Shown here: piece by piece, positions 24,901-39,900 of the stretch
How the letters are laid out: the number at the start of each line of letters is the position of its first letter
Numbering within the stretch: position 1 is the first letter of the stretch
Assembly (NCBI GenBank): GCA_013407085.1
Contig: JACCGJ010000233.1
Coordinates: 1-64,000 of the forward strand
Direction of reading: 5' to 3'
DNA length: 64,000 nt
Origin: Atriophallophorus winterbourni
Lineage: Eukaryota; Platyhelminthes; Trematoda; Plagiorchiida; Microphallidae
Notes under the pieces: generated by a model
What the model saw: the letters and a program-made list of their open reading frames with translations, nothing else
What the model was told of the DNA's origin: nothing
Databases searched by the model: none
Translations under genes and position numbers: made by a program

Positions 24901-27900
24901 TGTGTTTGGTTAATATTCTCATGGTGGCAATGGCTGCATACGTTTTTCGTAGTCATAGGTTGTTTCGTGTTCTCCATGCAAGCTACCACGGTAAATGGGG
25001 CTGGTGATCAATATCGGTAATCTGATCTTATCTGTTGAACAGAAGGCTAAGACGTAGGCGTAGCTTCTGACCAGCTTACTGTCGGTATCAAAATTGAATT
25101 TGTGTCCATTGCGTATTTATGGAGGGTTAATTTCGGAATCTTTTACCGAAGACCTACGCCAATTGTTTTTGTTATTGATTGTTATGTGACCAGTACACTT
25201 AAAACTCTCCAAAATGTTATAACAATCTAGGTAGTCGTTTATTTTAGAATTTAAATATCTAATTTAAAAGATAACGTCGGGGAATGTATTAAGCAGGGTT
25301 TCAGAATAGACGAAGTGCGAATTTGTGTGTTTTGCCTAACAGGTCGAAGGAATCCATAGAGTAATTTATATGGTAATCGACAACTTCAGGTTCTATCATT
25401 ACCTCTCACATATTTGATGTCATAACGAAATGTTGTAAGAAATACCGCGTGACGCTGGAAATCTAAGCGGAACTCAAATACTCATAATGGGCGATTTCAA
25501 ACTTCCACAGCTATATACCAAAAGATTACACCCATAGCAATCACACGAGAACAAATTCCGAGAGATTAATAATCACATTCTCTTGTACAACCCGGTAAAT
25601 CACTTCACTCGACAGAGAGGCCCTGACAAATTTTATTCCGAAGCAACAACAGTTGAGTCACTGCAGTATCATAGTCCTCTCGGGCTGAGCGACCACCTCG
25701 TGTTGTTCTTCGAATTCGTGTGATGTGCCAGGAGGACATCTAATGATGCCAAACTCATCAGAAGTGTTGAGTACTTTGGCCTACGCAAAGCACACAATAT
25801 GCTGTACGAGAGGCATCTTGATCTTACGAATCCCGAAACTCACTGTTTCAGCCTTGTAAGATATATCAGTATAGAAATAGATGAAAACTCAGCCTATATT
25901 TCGAAAAAACGAGGAGATTTTGTTTACAACTTCAAAGCACTCGAAAGTGGATAGCCGTGCAAAATTCGGAATGGGCCACACACAGAATCACTTGAGCAGA
26001 CGTATCCTGGGAACATTTTCGAAATGTTCGAATCACGGTGACGCCATTAATTCGCTAAGATAAAGAATATCATCATTAGATACTAATAGAACAGGCGGAA
26101 AGATACTCTACACAATCGTAAGCAACGCGAATAAGGTTAAACCTGGAGTTTTTCCTATTCAGACAGCGGACGGATTGACAGATACTGTCAGGGATACAGC
26201 TGATAACAGCAAAATTTTATGCGGAAGACTTTTTTCCAGAGTGTGTCACTGTCAACAATTTTGCTAGGTTCAATAAAGGTCGAAAGCAAAAGTGACGTTC
26301 ATGTGAATCCTTCGGTGGTGCGAAAGCATTTAGGCAGGCTAAACGTTAGCAAATCCTCAGGGGTTGATTTTCATGTTAGTTAGAGCTTTGCGGTCCAATA
26401 TATGATTTATTTGAACACTCGCTAAATACGGGAATCGTACCAGTTGACTGGAAAATCGGAGTTATCAAACCAATCTCTCAAGGCGGCAGTCGTTCTTATC
26501 AGGTTAATTGCTGTCCCGTGACGATTCTTCCAGTGGTTTCTAAAGTTTGGGAACGCTTGGTGTGTGAAAGTATTATCAGACAACTTGAGAGCCATTAAAT
26601 CCTACTTTAGATTTAGAAAAACATGCTCATGCTTGTCTAACTTGTTCAAGTCTTTAAATTATTGAAAGTGAGCATTAGACTTAGATATATCTAAAGCTTT
26701 TGATCAAATTGATCAATCCTTACTACTTCAGAAGCTGCAAGATGTTGGCGTCACGGGAAATCTACTTTCTTTGTTCACAAGTTACTTGTCTGAACGCAAA
26801 TCGAAAGTCAGAATAGCTAGCGAAATTTCCCGAACTATTGTTCTTAATGTTTATAAATGATCTACCGAAAGTGGTACGATGTAAACTTGTTCTTTATGCC
26901 GAAGATGTACAATTTTTATGAAGCTTAACTCTGTTGAACCAGTGGTCAATTCAAAACAAGCTGCCCTTCGAATTCCGCAAGTGCAAAATGTTGCAAATTG
27001 GGAAACCCTTGCAGTTCTTATGCGTACATGGCAGTCACACGCTTGAGTGGAGTATATCTCAGAACAATCTCGGTATTCTTGTGTGCGGAAATTTGAAAAA
27101 CAGTCGGCAGTGCGAGGCCGTCTATGAGTCTGCATGCGGCGTATTCAGGTTACTCAGAAAAATTTTCGAACGGTTCCCACCGTACACATTGTTCAAGATA
27201 CCCAATACATACATACACCCAGTTGTGGACTATACAGTACAAGTTTGGACACCATGGATGAAAAAATATCTCGCTCTGAAAAGGATTTATCCCAAGGCAA
27301 TTAAAATGGCTATTGGACTAGATAATCTATCCTTTGAGCAGCGAATGTGTAGATTTGGATTGCGCGCTCTCGAGCGCACATAACGAATTATCCAAACGCG
27401 ACCCACTCACTCTGTCAACTCTTTAAATATCCCGACCCGCAGTTACAATCTGACCCTTCAAATACCACATTCCCAATTAAACTGTCGCCGAAACTTTTAA
27501 TCAAGCCGTGTATGCTTTCTATGGAACAGTTTACCACCTTGAAATGGTTTCCTCGCCAACTAAAAGAATTTTCATCTTTATGTTGATTAATACCTTATTG
27601 GCTCTTGTTTATTGGAAAAACTATTAGTGCTTACGAAAATGCTCATTTGCAAGCATTTCCATCACACACGCCACGACCGGTTTCGTGCTGTTTGCAGTCA
27701 TCAGGTAGGGACAGTACGATCAACAACCGATTGCGCTTCAGTTTTTACACACACTTGAGAAATCAAATTTAACCATACTTATATTTCCGGTCGAAATGTC
27801 GCATATCCATGTTACAATTGGAATTACTTTTCACCTCGGCGAACACAAGTTGAACATCATCCACAACCTGAGCTACGAATAATTGTCTCTAATGCTGAGA

Positions 27901-30900
27901 AATTTTGCTCGTTTTAACGATTTGGTTTTATAGTTTTACTAAACATCAGTGCCAGATCCTTGTGAATATTCATAAGTTTAAACAATTTATTCGTGTTTAC
28001 ACGCTGTCGCATTTCGTACCAAAACAATACGCAACTGGTATTATGATGGAGTATAATAAAAAGCATGCAGTTTTGCTACTTTTGTAAACGATGCCTCAAG
28101 AATATTTTAATCGAAAACGCGTACTTCATACGAAAATTACTATCGACGATGTAGACTGGTTCTCGGGAACGATCCCTTAAATCAACTAGCGCCGAACAAT
28201 GGAGTACTGCCTATCGCAGTGAGCGCTGTGCGCGCGATTGTCACTCCCATATATTTCTGTTTAGTCATTCTAAAAGCATGATGTACATCCATGGTCGATA
28301 TCGACCATGAAGAACCTGGCTGGTTAAATGAGAAAATGTAAGCAAACTGATGAATAAATAAATACTGTTACCACTTAACAATGCACCCAGTTTCGCCAAG
28401 CCTTAACTTGTTGTCCCCAATCGAGGCGCTTAAGTAGTACAAAAACGATTACGCAGTCTGTGTGCATTAGATTCAAATTAACCAAAGGTTTTTTGAATAT
28501 TAATATAACACGGGACTATGACATGATTGAAAGGAAAATGTCTACACGTGCTCAGCATATATTCATATGCACCCTGGTAAATCGAAGCTTAATTACAAGC
28601 TCGGTAATGCAACATCTTAATGTTCGAAACAAATCGTTTATCTTCCATCTTTTCTTACGTTTCGTTTTGCGACTCACTGACGATACATGATTAACGATGC
28701 CGATTTATTGCATATACGTTTCACACAACTTGTATGTATTAGGGAAAAATGATTGTTAATCAAAGACGTTCGATTAGAATAAGAATGCTCCAGTTTATAC
28801 TGGAGTGTGTTATTGATTTATGCCTTTTTCATTAGAAATTTCCTAATATATATATATATAATTTAAATGCTAACCGACTAGGATCCAAACGTTTCACTTA
28901 CATTATTGCTGAATTTAGTCGTATACAAATTAGAAAATCGCACGGTTTACAACACACGTCACACACCTTACTGAGATCTGCATCCATGTTGATCACAACC
29001 GGGTGGATCTCTCGCAAATCAAAATAGTTGAGCACGTTTTCCTCCAAATCGCTTGGTTGCTCCGGCAATGGTGGTATTAGCCGCAGTCTTGCCGACAGCG
29101 ACTTTTCATAGGCCTCCTGCAAAACATCTTGCAGTCGTTCTTCCTCTGTTTCTTCCATTGATTCAAATCGATCGCTGGACGCATGTTGTTTTGCATCGTC
29201 TTCTGTTTGTGAATTATCCGCGGCTCCTGACAACTTTTCATTTATCAACGCTTGTTTTCTGGCATGACGAACATGTTCTTCTTCAGCCTCAGCATCTTTC
29301 ATCGCTTGAGTACAAAGATTAGGAAACAACTGTTTTCTAACAAATGAATATTTTCATGAAAATCAAATACAGCAGAAAACATTCGGTACAGCAATGGGAT
29401 GCTTTTTAATATGCCGTTCCTTCAATGGCATATGATAGTGCTATAATTAATGATCATAAATATTTATGTTTCCAACTGATCTGACGATTATTACCTTCAA
29501 TTTTAAAAATCGTAATACTGATTGAGTGACACACTGTCCAGATTTACCCTCCCTAAATCTCCGGGATGATATCTTTCAGAATTTTCAAGTGATGCAAAAC
29601 AAAATTTTTACATCAATGCGCACATAAGCAAAAGACATCGATCGGAATATGATACTCAGAAATATTTTATTGCTTTCCAAAACAACAGAAAATCTTCATC
29701 TACTAAAGAGGTTTTCATTAGAGTTCAAAATAATTAGGAGTTCATCTTTTTAAAATTTCGACAACCATCCCAAATCCTTCCTCGAGAAATGACTACAGTT
29801 GCCACTTTTGTTAATTTGCTTTTGTTTACGTAGAATAATTTCTGAATGTAAATATTGTACTCATAAATCCCCTCACTTAAACACCATAAATGATTTATAA
29901 TTGTTTACCGTCATCCGGTTGAGACAGGAAGATTATGTTCTCGGTCGATCGGCGTTAGTTGCACGCCAGCGGTATGAACTGCGTTCAGTAGCCAAGAGCT
30001 GTATCTGCTCATTTCCAGCTTGCAGATGACACATTTCACAAGGCCTCCAATGTGAACGGTCAAGAACATTTCCATCCCAACTCGCGGTGCCAATGCCAAG
30101 AGCTTTCATAACTCTTTTGCAAATGACTTTGTACCGCAAGTGAGGTCTGCCTAATGGCCGACATCCTGATTTCAACTCACCATAGAGTAGATCATTCGGA
30201 ATAGGACAATTTTCCATTCTGTAGACGTGACCAAATCACCGAAAGCAGCGTTGTCGTAGTAGGATGAATATTCTATGTAGAACAGCTTTTGAAAGCACTT
30301 CAGCATTAGTCACTTTGTCCATCCACGATATTTTCAAGATACGACGGATACTTCGTAGATTTAAAGCGTTTGGCTTCCGTTCGTCTCTTGCGTGGATGGT
30401 CTAAGTAAAGTAAAGCATTTAGTACACACGCACTGTATACCATCAGCTTCGTTTTTACAGTCAACTTGCGGTTGCCCAGATACGAGAGTTTAATACGGTT
30501 AATGTCACATCCAGTACCTATGTTTATGCTCTTAACCGGTTCATTTCGAAAATTTTGCAATTACTTCCCGTGCATTGGTAAATGCTTTGTGTTCTCGTTC
30601 TAAAAGTGTGCTTCAGAAGCAGATCATTGAAAATACCGAAAAGCGTGGGATCAAAAACACACCCTTGTTTGACGCCTTGACGAATTTCAAAGGCTTCTGA
30701 ACTGAAACCGGTAAAATGGACTGAGCCCTTCATGCCAGCGTGGAACGAACTAACGAGCTTCAACAGTCTTGTGGGGCAGCCTATAAGATCATGCATTTTG
30801 AAAATACCGTCCCTGCTGAGGTAGTCGAATGCCTTTGTTAAATCAATAAAAGCAGCGTATAATTGCGTACGGTGTTCCCGACACTTCTTGAAGTTGTCTC

Positions 30901-33900
30901 AGGGAGAAGATCATGTCAACGGTTGATCTTCCCTTGCGGAAGCTTCATTGAGATTCGGAGTAAACTCTATAAGCTAAAGCTTGTAGCCGGATCTGTAAGG
31001 CTTTAGCAAACAATTTGCCTACAACATTCGGAAGGGAGATTCCTCTGTAATTGTTGCAGTCGCCTCTATCACCCTTATTCTTAAATAGCGTGATGATCTT
31101 TGTGTCTCGCATCTCTTGTGGGACACACTCCTCCAGCCAGCACCGAAAAAGATATTCTACATCATTTTATAAGCTCAGGCGGAATGCCATCGTCAACAGA
31201 AACATTTCTATTCGCTAGGCTGTTGATTTCCCTATTGAGCTCATCACGAGTGAAGGAGTATCTAGATGTTCTATAGTTGGCAACCGCTCAGCATTTTCAA
31301 GTTAATGCCTTAAAACCGCACTCTCCTACATCTTTCCATCTGCTGAGTTTTGCCAACGATCGGGTTTCCAGATACAGACTAAATGTGAGCTATTTGAAGT
31401 TTGTTTGAACAAATGGCTCTTTTGATCCCACCATGTTTACCGTTAAAATTTTCAACACCCGCAGCTTTTTGGATACCGAGTGTAATTTCAGTCCAATAGT
31501 CAGTTGCACATCGTTTGAACGTATTTCTTAACTGCTCTTAGAAGTAGTACGTTTTCAAGTGTTGGCATAACTTTGAAATTAGAGAATAAAGACTGTTCCT
31601 CGTACAAATGAGCAGTCGTCTCAGAAGCTTTTTCTTCGAACCATTCTCTCGTTCGAACTTTCTTCGGACCGTAAGTAGAAAGTGCAACTCGGCATATGCA
31701 GCTTTTTAGCGATTTAAAGTTTTCTGAATCCGAAAAGAGTTGGGTTGTTTTGTTGAACTCGGTTGCGAATTCTTTTACAAATCGCGCAGCTATATTAGGT
31801 TCGCACATGCGAGTGACGTCCACACTTGGCTTAGCAAACAATTTAGCGCGGTGAAATCTAGTCTGGGAAACTTCACTTTTGCACAACCCAGCGAATGGTC
31901 AGTGTGGCAGTCTGCGCTTTGATATGATCTGGTCAGAAGTACGCTTCATAATAATGCACCTAACAAGAATGTGATCATACTGATGCCGAAAATTTTCCCA
32001 AGAGACTTTATGCTGTGCTTTGTTTGAAAAAAGTGTTACTGGAACAAAGACTGAACTGTGTGCATAGTTATAAAGAGCGTTGTCCGTTTCAATCGGTTTC
32101 ACCTACCCCAAACCTTCCGATAAAGTTTTGCTAAGAATCGTAATGTGTACCAACTCAGGCATTAAAATCACCCAATACCACTTCACATTTTTAGTGACAC
32201 GTTTTGAAGACTGTTGTAAAGCTATGATAAAAAGCGGCTTTTTCTGCAGGCGGCGCAGAGAGCGTCCGTGCATAAATAATGGCCAACGTAATGGTACCAG
32301 TAGTGTGCTGCAAATTTTGAGTCAAAATCCGTATGCTCCCGCTGCTTCTTGGTTCTGCTACTTTTATTTGGCTGTTTCGCACTGCAAAACCAACTCCATT
32401 CAGTTGAGGCTCATCAAAGCCACTTCCTTTCCAAAAATTGTTTAATCTCTTTATGTTAGTATAGCAGTGTCTTGTAATCGCGTCTGTTGCAGAGCGGCCA
32501 CGTCGACGTTCAGCCTTTTTAGGATCATTGTTAATCACAGCTGATTTTCTTACGCCTCTGATTTTCGAGACCCCTTCATGTAATCTTGACGTTGTACGCC
32601 CCGCGTTTCAGCGCTGATCTGTGTTGGTTAGTTATTCGTTTCGCTGGTGCAGAAAAAACAGTCTGCTTGTCGGTTGATTCCCAATCCCCATGCACCCAAT
32701 AAGGATAGAGGACCGTGGCCAGACGGCACCTTATTGACTGTGGACTGCCAAGTTCGAGGAGGGCGGTAGCCGTTCAAAGAGACCTGAAAATCTCTCCCAA
32801 CTTCGGAAGCAGCCCCAGCGCTGAGTTCTACGCCAGTCAAGCCATAGCTTTTAACCGGTATCTGTTGTGAAGTCCAACCCAAAGACCCTAAAATGGCTTA
32901 TGATAAAAATGGACCCTAAGGGAAGACTGATGAGATGGACGCACCGACTACAAGAGTACAGTTTCTACATTGAACGGGAAAGATAACGAGCTGTCTGATG
33001 CGTTGTCATGGCCAACACGTGAAGATGACATACAAGCAGTGTCAATCCCAGTAAACTTAGTACGGCCGCTAAACAAATATATTGCCAGCTATCAACAATA
33101 GGACGAATTAACAAAGGAGATATTAGACCATCTAAAAAAACGAACAAAGACAAAGTCACCTTAGTTTAAAGTGAAGGGGTTACTGGGCACGTGAAACAGA
33201 CTGAGCATAGCGGACGGGAAGGTAATTTATGAAATGGAATTCCGGAGCTACTAATGTGAAGAGCATTTGGTATGCGATTTTAAAGAATTCGTATGGACAT
33301 GTCTTCGCTGTCAGAAGATCAGAGATGATAGACAGGGACCGCTCCCAATTGTTGAAGTGGAAGCAAGGAGGCCAATGCAGGCTTAGGGTATTGACGTATT
33401 CGGACGCCTACCAACGAGCAATAGATGGAACCGTCATATTTTCGTGATGGTCGAGCTTGGTAGATGTGGTTTCAACACCCGATCAAACCGCAGAAACGGT
33501 GGCCTGTGTGTTAGCGGAAAACATAATTGCCTGGTTCGGGATTCCAGAAGAATTATGGACAGATTAAAGCCCGTGTTTTAAGGCGCAGTATTTTCGGGAG
33601 TTACTAAAACTGAGGATATCATGCGACTAAGGATATCTCCCTACCATTTAAAGACTAAGGGCATGACAGAGAGGTTAAATCGAACAATGAAAAAATAATT
33701 GTTGCAAAAACAATCAGTTAAACTTGGAAGTCTTGATGGTTTATCGCGCAACAAAACACGCGACCACTGAGTGCGTGACGTTTGAACTGATCTTCTGGAG
33801 AGAACTAAGAACGCTGCTAGATATTGGGAAAACTGAGGGAGATCAACGAACAGAAGAGACGAGACCAATAAAAGATTGCGGCACGAAAGAGTATGATGAG

Positions 33901-36900
33901 TAGAGTACGAAACAAGATCGGTTACAACAAAAGAAACAAGCCAGTTCTATGGAAGCGATTCCGAATCTAAGATCTCGCGATACTCAGGGGGCTTGGTCGG
34001 CCAGAGACTGGCGGCTCCCGAGTGCGGAAATTTCGTAAGATGTTGGTCGGAACCTACCGGGTAATTAAGCGGAAAATGAATAACGTTTTGGTAGAAGAGG
34101 TACAAATAGGAAGTGGGTGAACGGGAAAGAACAGAGCAGATGGTATGGCCGTAAAAACATTTTTGATGGGAGAGGAGTGAAGGGATCGGAGTCCGTAATA
34201 GTCGGCGCACATTATCACCTCGTCAAGGTCAGTCGAGCCCTTGGTGCGACAAGAGCAAGAAGTGAACCGAATGGCCAAAAATCACATGATGACCCGAAAA
34301 GTGGTGATAAATACCGGACGATGGACACCAACCACCCGCAAATATTTTATTCGGCGGAATTCGAAATTCTCTAACTACCGATTTGGTAAACACCGACAGT
34401 TTAGCTATACTCAACTAAAAATTTGACGACTATATCAGAGATAACCCTTGTTTTGTCCCAAATTATGAACAAAATATCGATTCATTTTATTTATACACAT
34501 ATATACATTTGTGGCTATATTTTAACTCTGTGGCTATTGTAGAGTTAATGGCTTTTACGACTATTAATATTAACTCGTGAATCGTGAAGCTTTTTAGGCC
34601 ATTAAGACCATGCTTGATCAGCATATTCCACTGTGTTTATTGAGGACGGATCCTTGAAGCACCCCACTTGTTACAGCTACCGGCTTCGACAAAGCACAGT
34701 TCACAGAGAGTTGAAACAGCTGAGCAGTCAGGTAATTTTCTAACCAGTCTAATAGTCGGCTAGCGATACCATAACTTTCCAGTTTCTGCAAGAGAATACT
34801 GTTGTGGACGAGGTCAAAGGCTGTCGACATTTACAGGTAGCATACATGGATGGTATCGTCAACATCTACTGCTAGAATCCAATCGTCAAGGATAAAGAGG
34901 ATGTTAGTAAAGCAAGAATATTTCTTCCTGAAGCCGCGTTTCGCTCCCAAAAACGTCTATATTTTTTAAGGTACGTGTTTAGTTTTTTCGTCAGGATCCT
35001 TTCGAGCGCCTTAGAAACAATGGACAACAGGAGAGAATATTTCACATTTTCATTCCTCCATTATGACACTTTTGGGACAGCGATCCGCGGAATAACTCAG
35101 GCAGAGGTTCTCATAGAAAGTATACACAACGCTGGCGTACATATGGGGTAATTTCATCGCACCAGGGGTTTTTCTGAACTTTAAATTGTGTGCCAATGTT
35201 GACAAATATAGTGTAATATTTTACGAGAACATATGCGGTGTCAGCTGCATTGATGCGATGAACTCGCCAAGTTTAGCAGTGTTTTAATTAAAACTTATCG
35301 ACTTTATTCAATCCAATCCTGTTTATCCCCATTTACTGACAAAGAATTACTCTGGTTTCACCTGAGTAATTTTGTTATTCCATTATATTTCATGTATGTA
35401 TGCTCCCATGCATATATGCGTTATATGGTTTTTGTGAAACCTATTGCTTTTTATTACGTAAACCATGAATTATTTACAAACAATTATTTCATAATCGTTT
35501 TCACATTTCGAATGAAACTTCATACCACCATTAGGTCTAAGTGGGAGAGGAAAACATGATGGAACATATAGAAGTTCGATACAAATTTGGCTGAGCTTAC
35601 CAAGTACTTCGGCTTCAGCTATTAATCGTTTCCTTTCAGATGCAGCCGCGGGAGCAAGCATGGATCGATATAACTCCAAGCGTCTCGTAAATCTATCCTG
35701 ATATGTCTCCATCTCTTCGATCTTCTCCTTCACCTTGTCTTCCTCGTCCATAATTGATTCACCCTCGTTTTCTCGTAAACTGCTCTCCGTTGGTTGCAAG
35801 TTCGAATCAGATTGCAATAGCGTGGTTGATTTTCGTAGCAAGAAACTGATTGGCCATGGTGGAGGAATTACCTTGGCCTGTTTCGGATCCAAGCCTGATG
35901 CGGTTGATAACTGCCGCATTCGGTGAAGCACAAACTCGTTACTTGCTTCCATCATGAAAACGTGTTCCGGAGTCACAAGGGGATTGTAGGGATGAGCTCT
36001 GTCATCTTTCTCTTCTTCATCTGTTATGGGCAAGTCAAGGTAAGTAAGACGCAGGTCGGTTTTCTGACTTGAGAGTTAAATTTTATGGATTAATACCTTG
36101 GAATAATAATTCCGCTTGAGCAAATGTTTTTGGGAATCCATCCAGAACGAAGCCCTGGTTTTGACATGGGTGACTTAGAAGCTTCGCTTTTACTAGCCTG
36201 AGAAAATAATGAGAAATAAAAAGGATTTACAAGATTACTCGTCGTGTTTCATATTAATTGAATCGACAAAGTAAAAGCGATAGAATAGCAACAGGCTCAT
36301 TAGGTAATATTATTTTACCCGCTGCTATGTATGACTTTAAAACCGGCTACAATCTCCAAATTTTCCAACGTGGAACTGCGCACACAATTTATCTGCAATT
36401 TTACTATGATACGACATTATTCATGATTAGCGTGAGATGCAACCTTCAATTAAGATACGTGAATAAATACAAGAAATTACTTACTAGTGGCAATCGATTG
36501 GAATGCGCCTGGGACCGATTAACTACACATAATTTGAAAACGTATCATGTAATCGGTAATTCAAGGTAATTCAAGGTTTTTAATGGTCTAAAAGCATCAA
36601 GCTTAACAACAACCATAGGGTGGTAAAAATTGAAATTTAAGTGTATAAACAATATAAGAACATAGATTAAACAATATATAAGTGTTCTGGAAACGAATAA
36701 TGCAATAAAATTCGTCTAATTTCGTTTTAAAGTCATGCAAGCTAGTGGCGTGAGCAACGGTTTAAGGTAAACTGTTCCAAGTAAAACAGACACGGACAGA
36801 GTAAAAATACCTTCTACAGTTCAGGCGGGAATGAGGTACGAACTGTAGAAGGTGAAAGCAATTTGAATATTTCGCTTGTCAAACAAGGTTCTTTAGACCA

Positions 36901-39900
36901 AAGTTGATCGTCAGAACAGGTAATATCTCTAAATAGCACATCACATTGCACCTGCAGTTGATCTTACAAATAAGCAGCCAGCTAATCCGATTGGAAATAT
37001 CGACTAGGCAATATAATCGTGCAAGACAAAATGAAAACGTGAAAACAAAATGTGGGAAAATACAAACCTAGACGGCATGGAATAAATTATTCTATCCCAA
37101 AGACAACAACCGCTTTGAATGAAGTCTCTGCTAATGGCTATCAAGCTTGACGAAGAAGCGTCCACAAGTTACAAAAAATGTGCGGCAAACACCAATCGCT
37201 AAAAATTACATTCCTGAGCTACAAGTATTTTCCTCGATTTCAAAAGCCTTGTGTTGTCACGTCGCGCAGGTGTAGTCAGGATCAGTTGGCTGATTCGCCT
37301 AGCACAGCGCGTTTTCACAATAGCCTAGTGAAGTTGCATCAGGTCAAGATGAATTACTAATGTAGTTCGGTGTGTGAAAAAATCCTACCTGAATAAGCTT
37401 TCACAGTCAAATGCGAAATATTAACCAAGAACAGATTTAACCGATTGTGAAAAAATTGTTTCGAAATCTGCAACCATCGTGGTACAAGAGATCATAAAGT
37501 ATTATGTTATCGAAACTCACAGCGAATCAAGTTGATTTGCTAGTCATGTTTCAAACTCATGATTTGTTTGAAAGTAGCACATCACAGCCCGTCTGCCCAT
37601 AAAGTAGTTGTTTTGTACATATTATATATATATATATATATAATAATATAATGACTAGCAAATCAACCTTGATTCGCTGCGGAGTGTCGAGAAAATAATA
37701 TATGATATTATAATATATATATAATACTATAATCTAGACATCAACAAATTTTCCGATTAGATTAGAAAACACAAACACGCCTTAAGCTTTACCGGACGAC
37801 AAACTAGTAAAAAGGCTTGCAACTGACAGTAGTAACTAGCTTAAACCACAAACTTAGGATACCGAGACGGTATGCAACAGTTGCGTTTATGTACCGCGGA
37901 ACCTTACATTGAATTTAGAGAGCAATATGCAACAGTTTACCCCCACATTCGTGAGAAGCACGATATAAAACTAAGGGCTTCCTTGCGGAACATAATTGTA
38001 AATCATATCAAGAAATTTATTGTGATGCTTTAGTAATTCGTCGCCTTGTTAGCCAGCTCACATGGAACAGTGTGAATACCAGCATATTCAGGTTCACAAT
38101 AAGCTCCCGTGGTTTAATGGCATTGGAATTTTAGTTCAAATCTAAAAATGTAAAGATCTATAAATTGACGAATATGAATACGATATATCTGCATTTTGCT
38201 TATATGGTAGATGCTAATCTCTGGTTTTCTCAACAGGAGGCTTTGCAGGTGGTATTGTTTCTTGATTAAAAGTAATTTTTCCTCATATTTATTTTTTCGA
38301 TCATCATACTTTTCAAATATTGTTCACCATTATCTTTTGAAATGTAGAGGTTTTTTGTGTCATGTTGAAAAACTTTAAATGTACAATGAATAAACGAGTT
38401 TTAAAAAATCGTGCGGGATGAGACTTCGTCTATTCTAATCACAAAGCTCGATGCATTGCGTTATCGCGTACATGAAGATACCTCGTTGAACTGTTTGGAG
38501 AAATTTGTTCGGTCAAAAGACATTTCAAGCCATATTTTTTGTCTCAGCTTACCGGAAAGGGTGCTAGGCTGCTGCATTTATTTTATCGACTAATGTTGGC
38601 ATCTATCTTTCTTATGGGTAATGTGAACAAATAAGGTGAGCCCACTTTCCCAAATGCGCAACGCGGTGAAATTTGAACACAGGCTTGCCTTTTGAATAGG
38701 CGCATGCCTAGAGCATTGTGTTACTGTGACTCAGTACATTTACAGGAAACTCTAACATAAGTCCATCCAAATTTCGGCCATTTGACACAGACTCAGAAAA
38801 GTCAAGCTCTATATTCCATTGAATAAATGCAATAGCAGATCTGCTTTGAACTACCTGACTAGCGTTTCGTCGTTCAACCGTCCATTTTCATCTGTGTTGT
38901 CTCGTAGATTCTCCAATTCTTCTTTAGCATCCGCAGCCATGGCTTCCAACTCCTGCTCGGAATTCCATAGCGGGGCTTCGTCGATGGGATACATTTCCAA
39001 GTCTAAAATAGACTCAGTAAATGTGGAACGACGTATCGAGGGCACCTCGTCTGAAAATACCCAAGCTCAAAATCACCGTTCGATAGCTTATTATTTTTTT
39101 AAAAACCAAAGTGTTACCTGTTGTTGATGTGAACTTGTATTCTTCATAATCGGTTGTGAAATATGTTGCAGAGCCTGTTAGCTTCTCTCCAACTTCTTGT
39201 GGAATCGATTCATCAGGCACGGGTTCCTGGTGAACATCGACCACACCATGTTCTCCACGCTGAACACCACTCTCGTCACCCTCTGCGACCGCAGCTGCCA
39301 GCTCCGATTCAGCTTGTCGGGCAGCTTCAGCTTCCTCAGCGGCAATTTGTTCAGCTCGGCGGGTCTCTTGTATTTGTTCCAGAGCTTTGATGGGCTCCAT
39401 CTGCAAAGGGTTTCAGCACTCAAGGTAAGTCAAACAGCCGTTCGGCGGTCAATTAAAGCATACTCAAAATGATTTCTAGCAGCGAGATAACAGGAAACCT
39501 GCTAAATAATCAATCAAAAGAGACATGAGTAAGCTAACTCACCAAATTTCTGTAGGTTTCATAAATCACTGCTTTCAAGTGAATGTGATGGAGTTGGTAT
39601 AATTTGCATATTTCTTTCGCCAATGGAGTCTTACCGACCACCGGGGGGCCATAAACGTATAATCGCAAAGGCTGTTTGAAGCAAAGCAAAGAAATTGAAT
39701 TAGGTTCAACGCAAGAATATCATTCAATTTTGTTGTTTTTCTTCTAGGTTTCCAAGCTATTCCATATAAATTTTTAGTGATGCTCCGACACTTCAATATT
39801 ACGTAGAGTAATTAACTATCACATTAACACATGGGACAACAACGATAGTCCTGATTTCGATAGCACATAGTAAATGGCACAAGCTTATTATTACCCAAGC

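Noticed and set aside
24741..24989. Minus-strand frame with CSHCHH, possible zinc-finger exon
   Set aside because: AK7 exons 15 and 16 join without it in phase, and there is no second Cys/His pair at suitable spacing.
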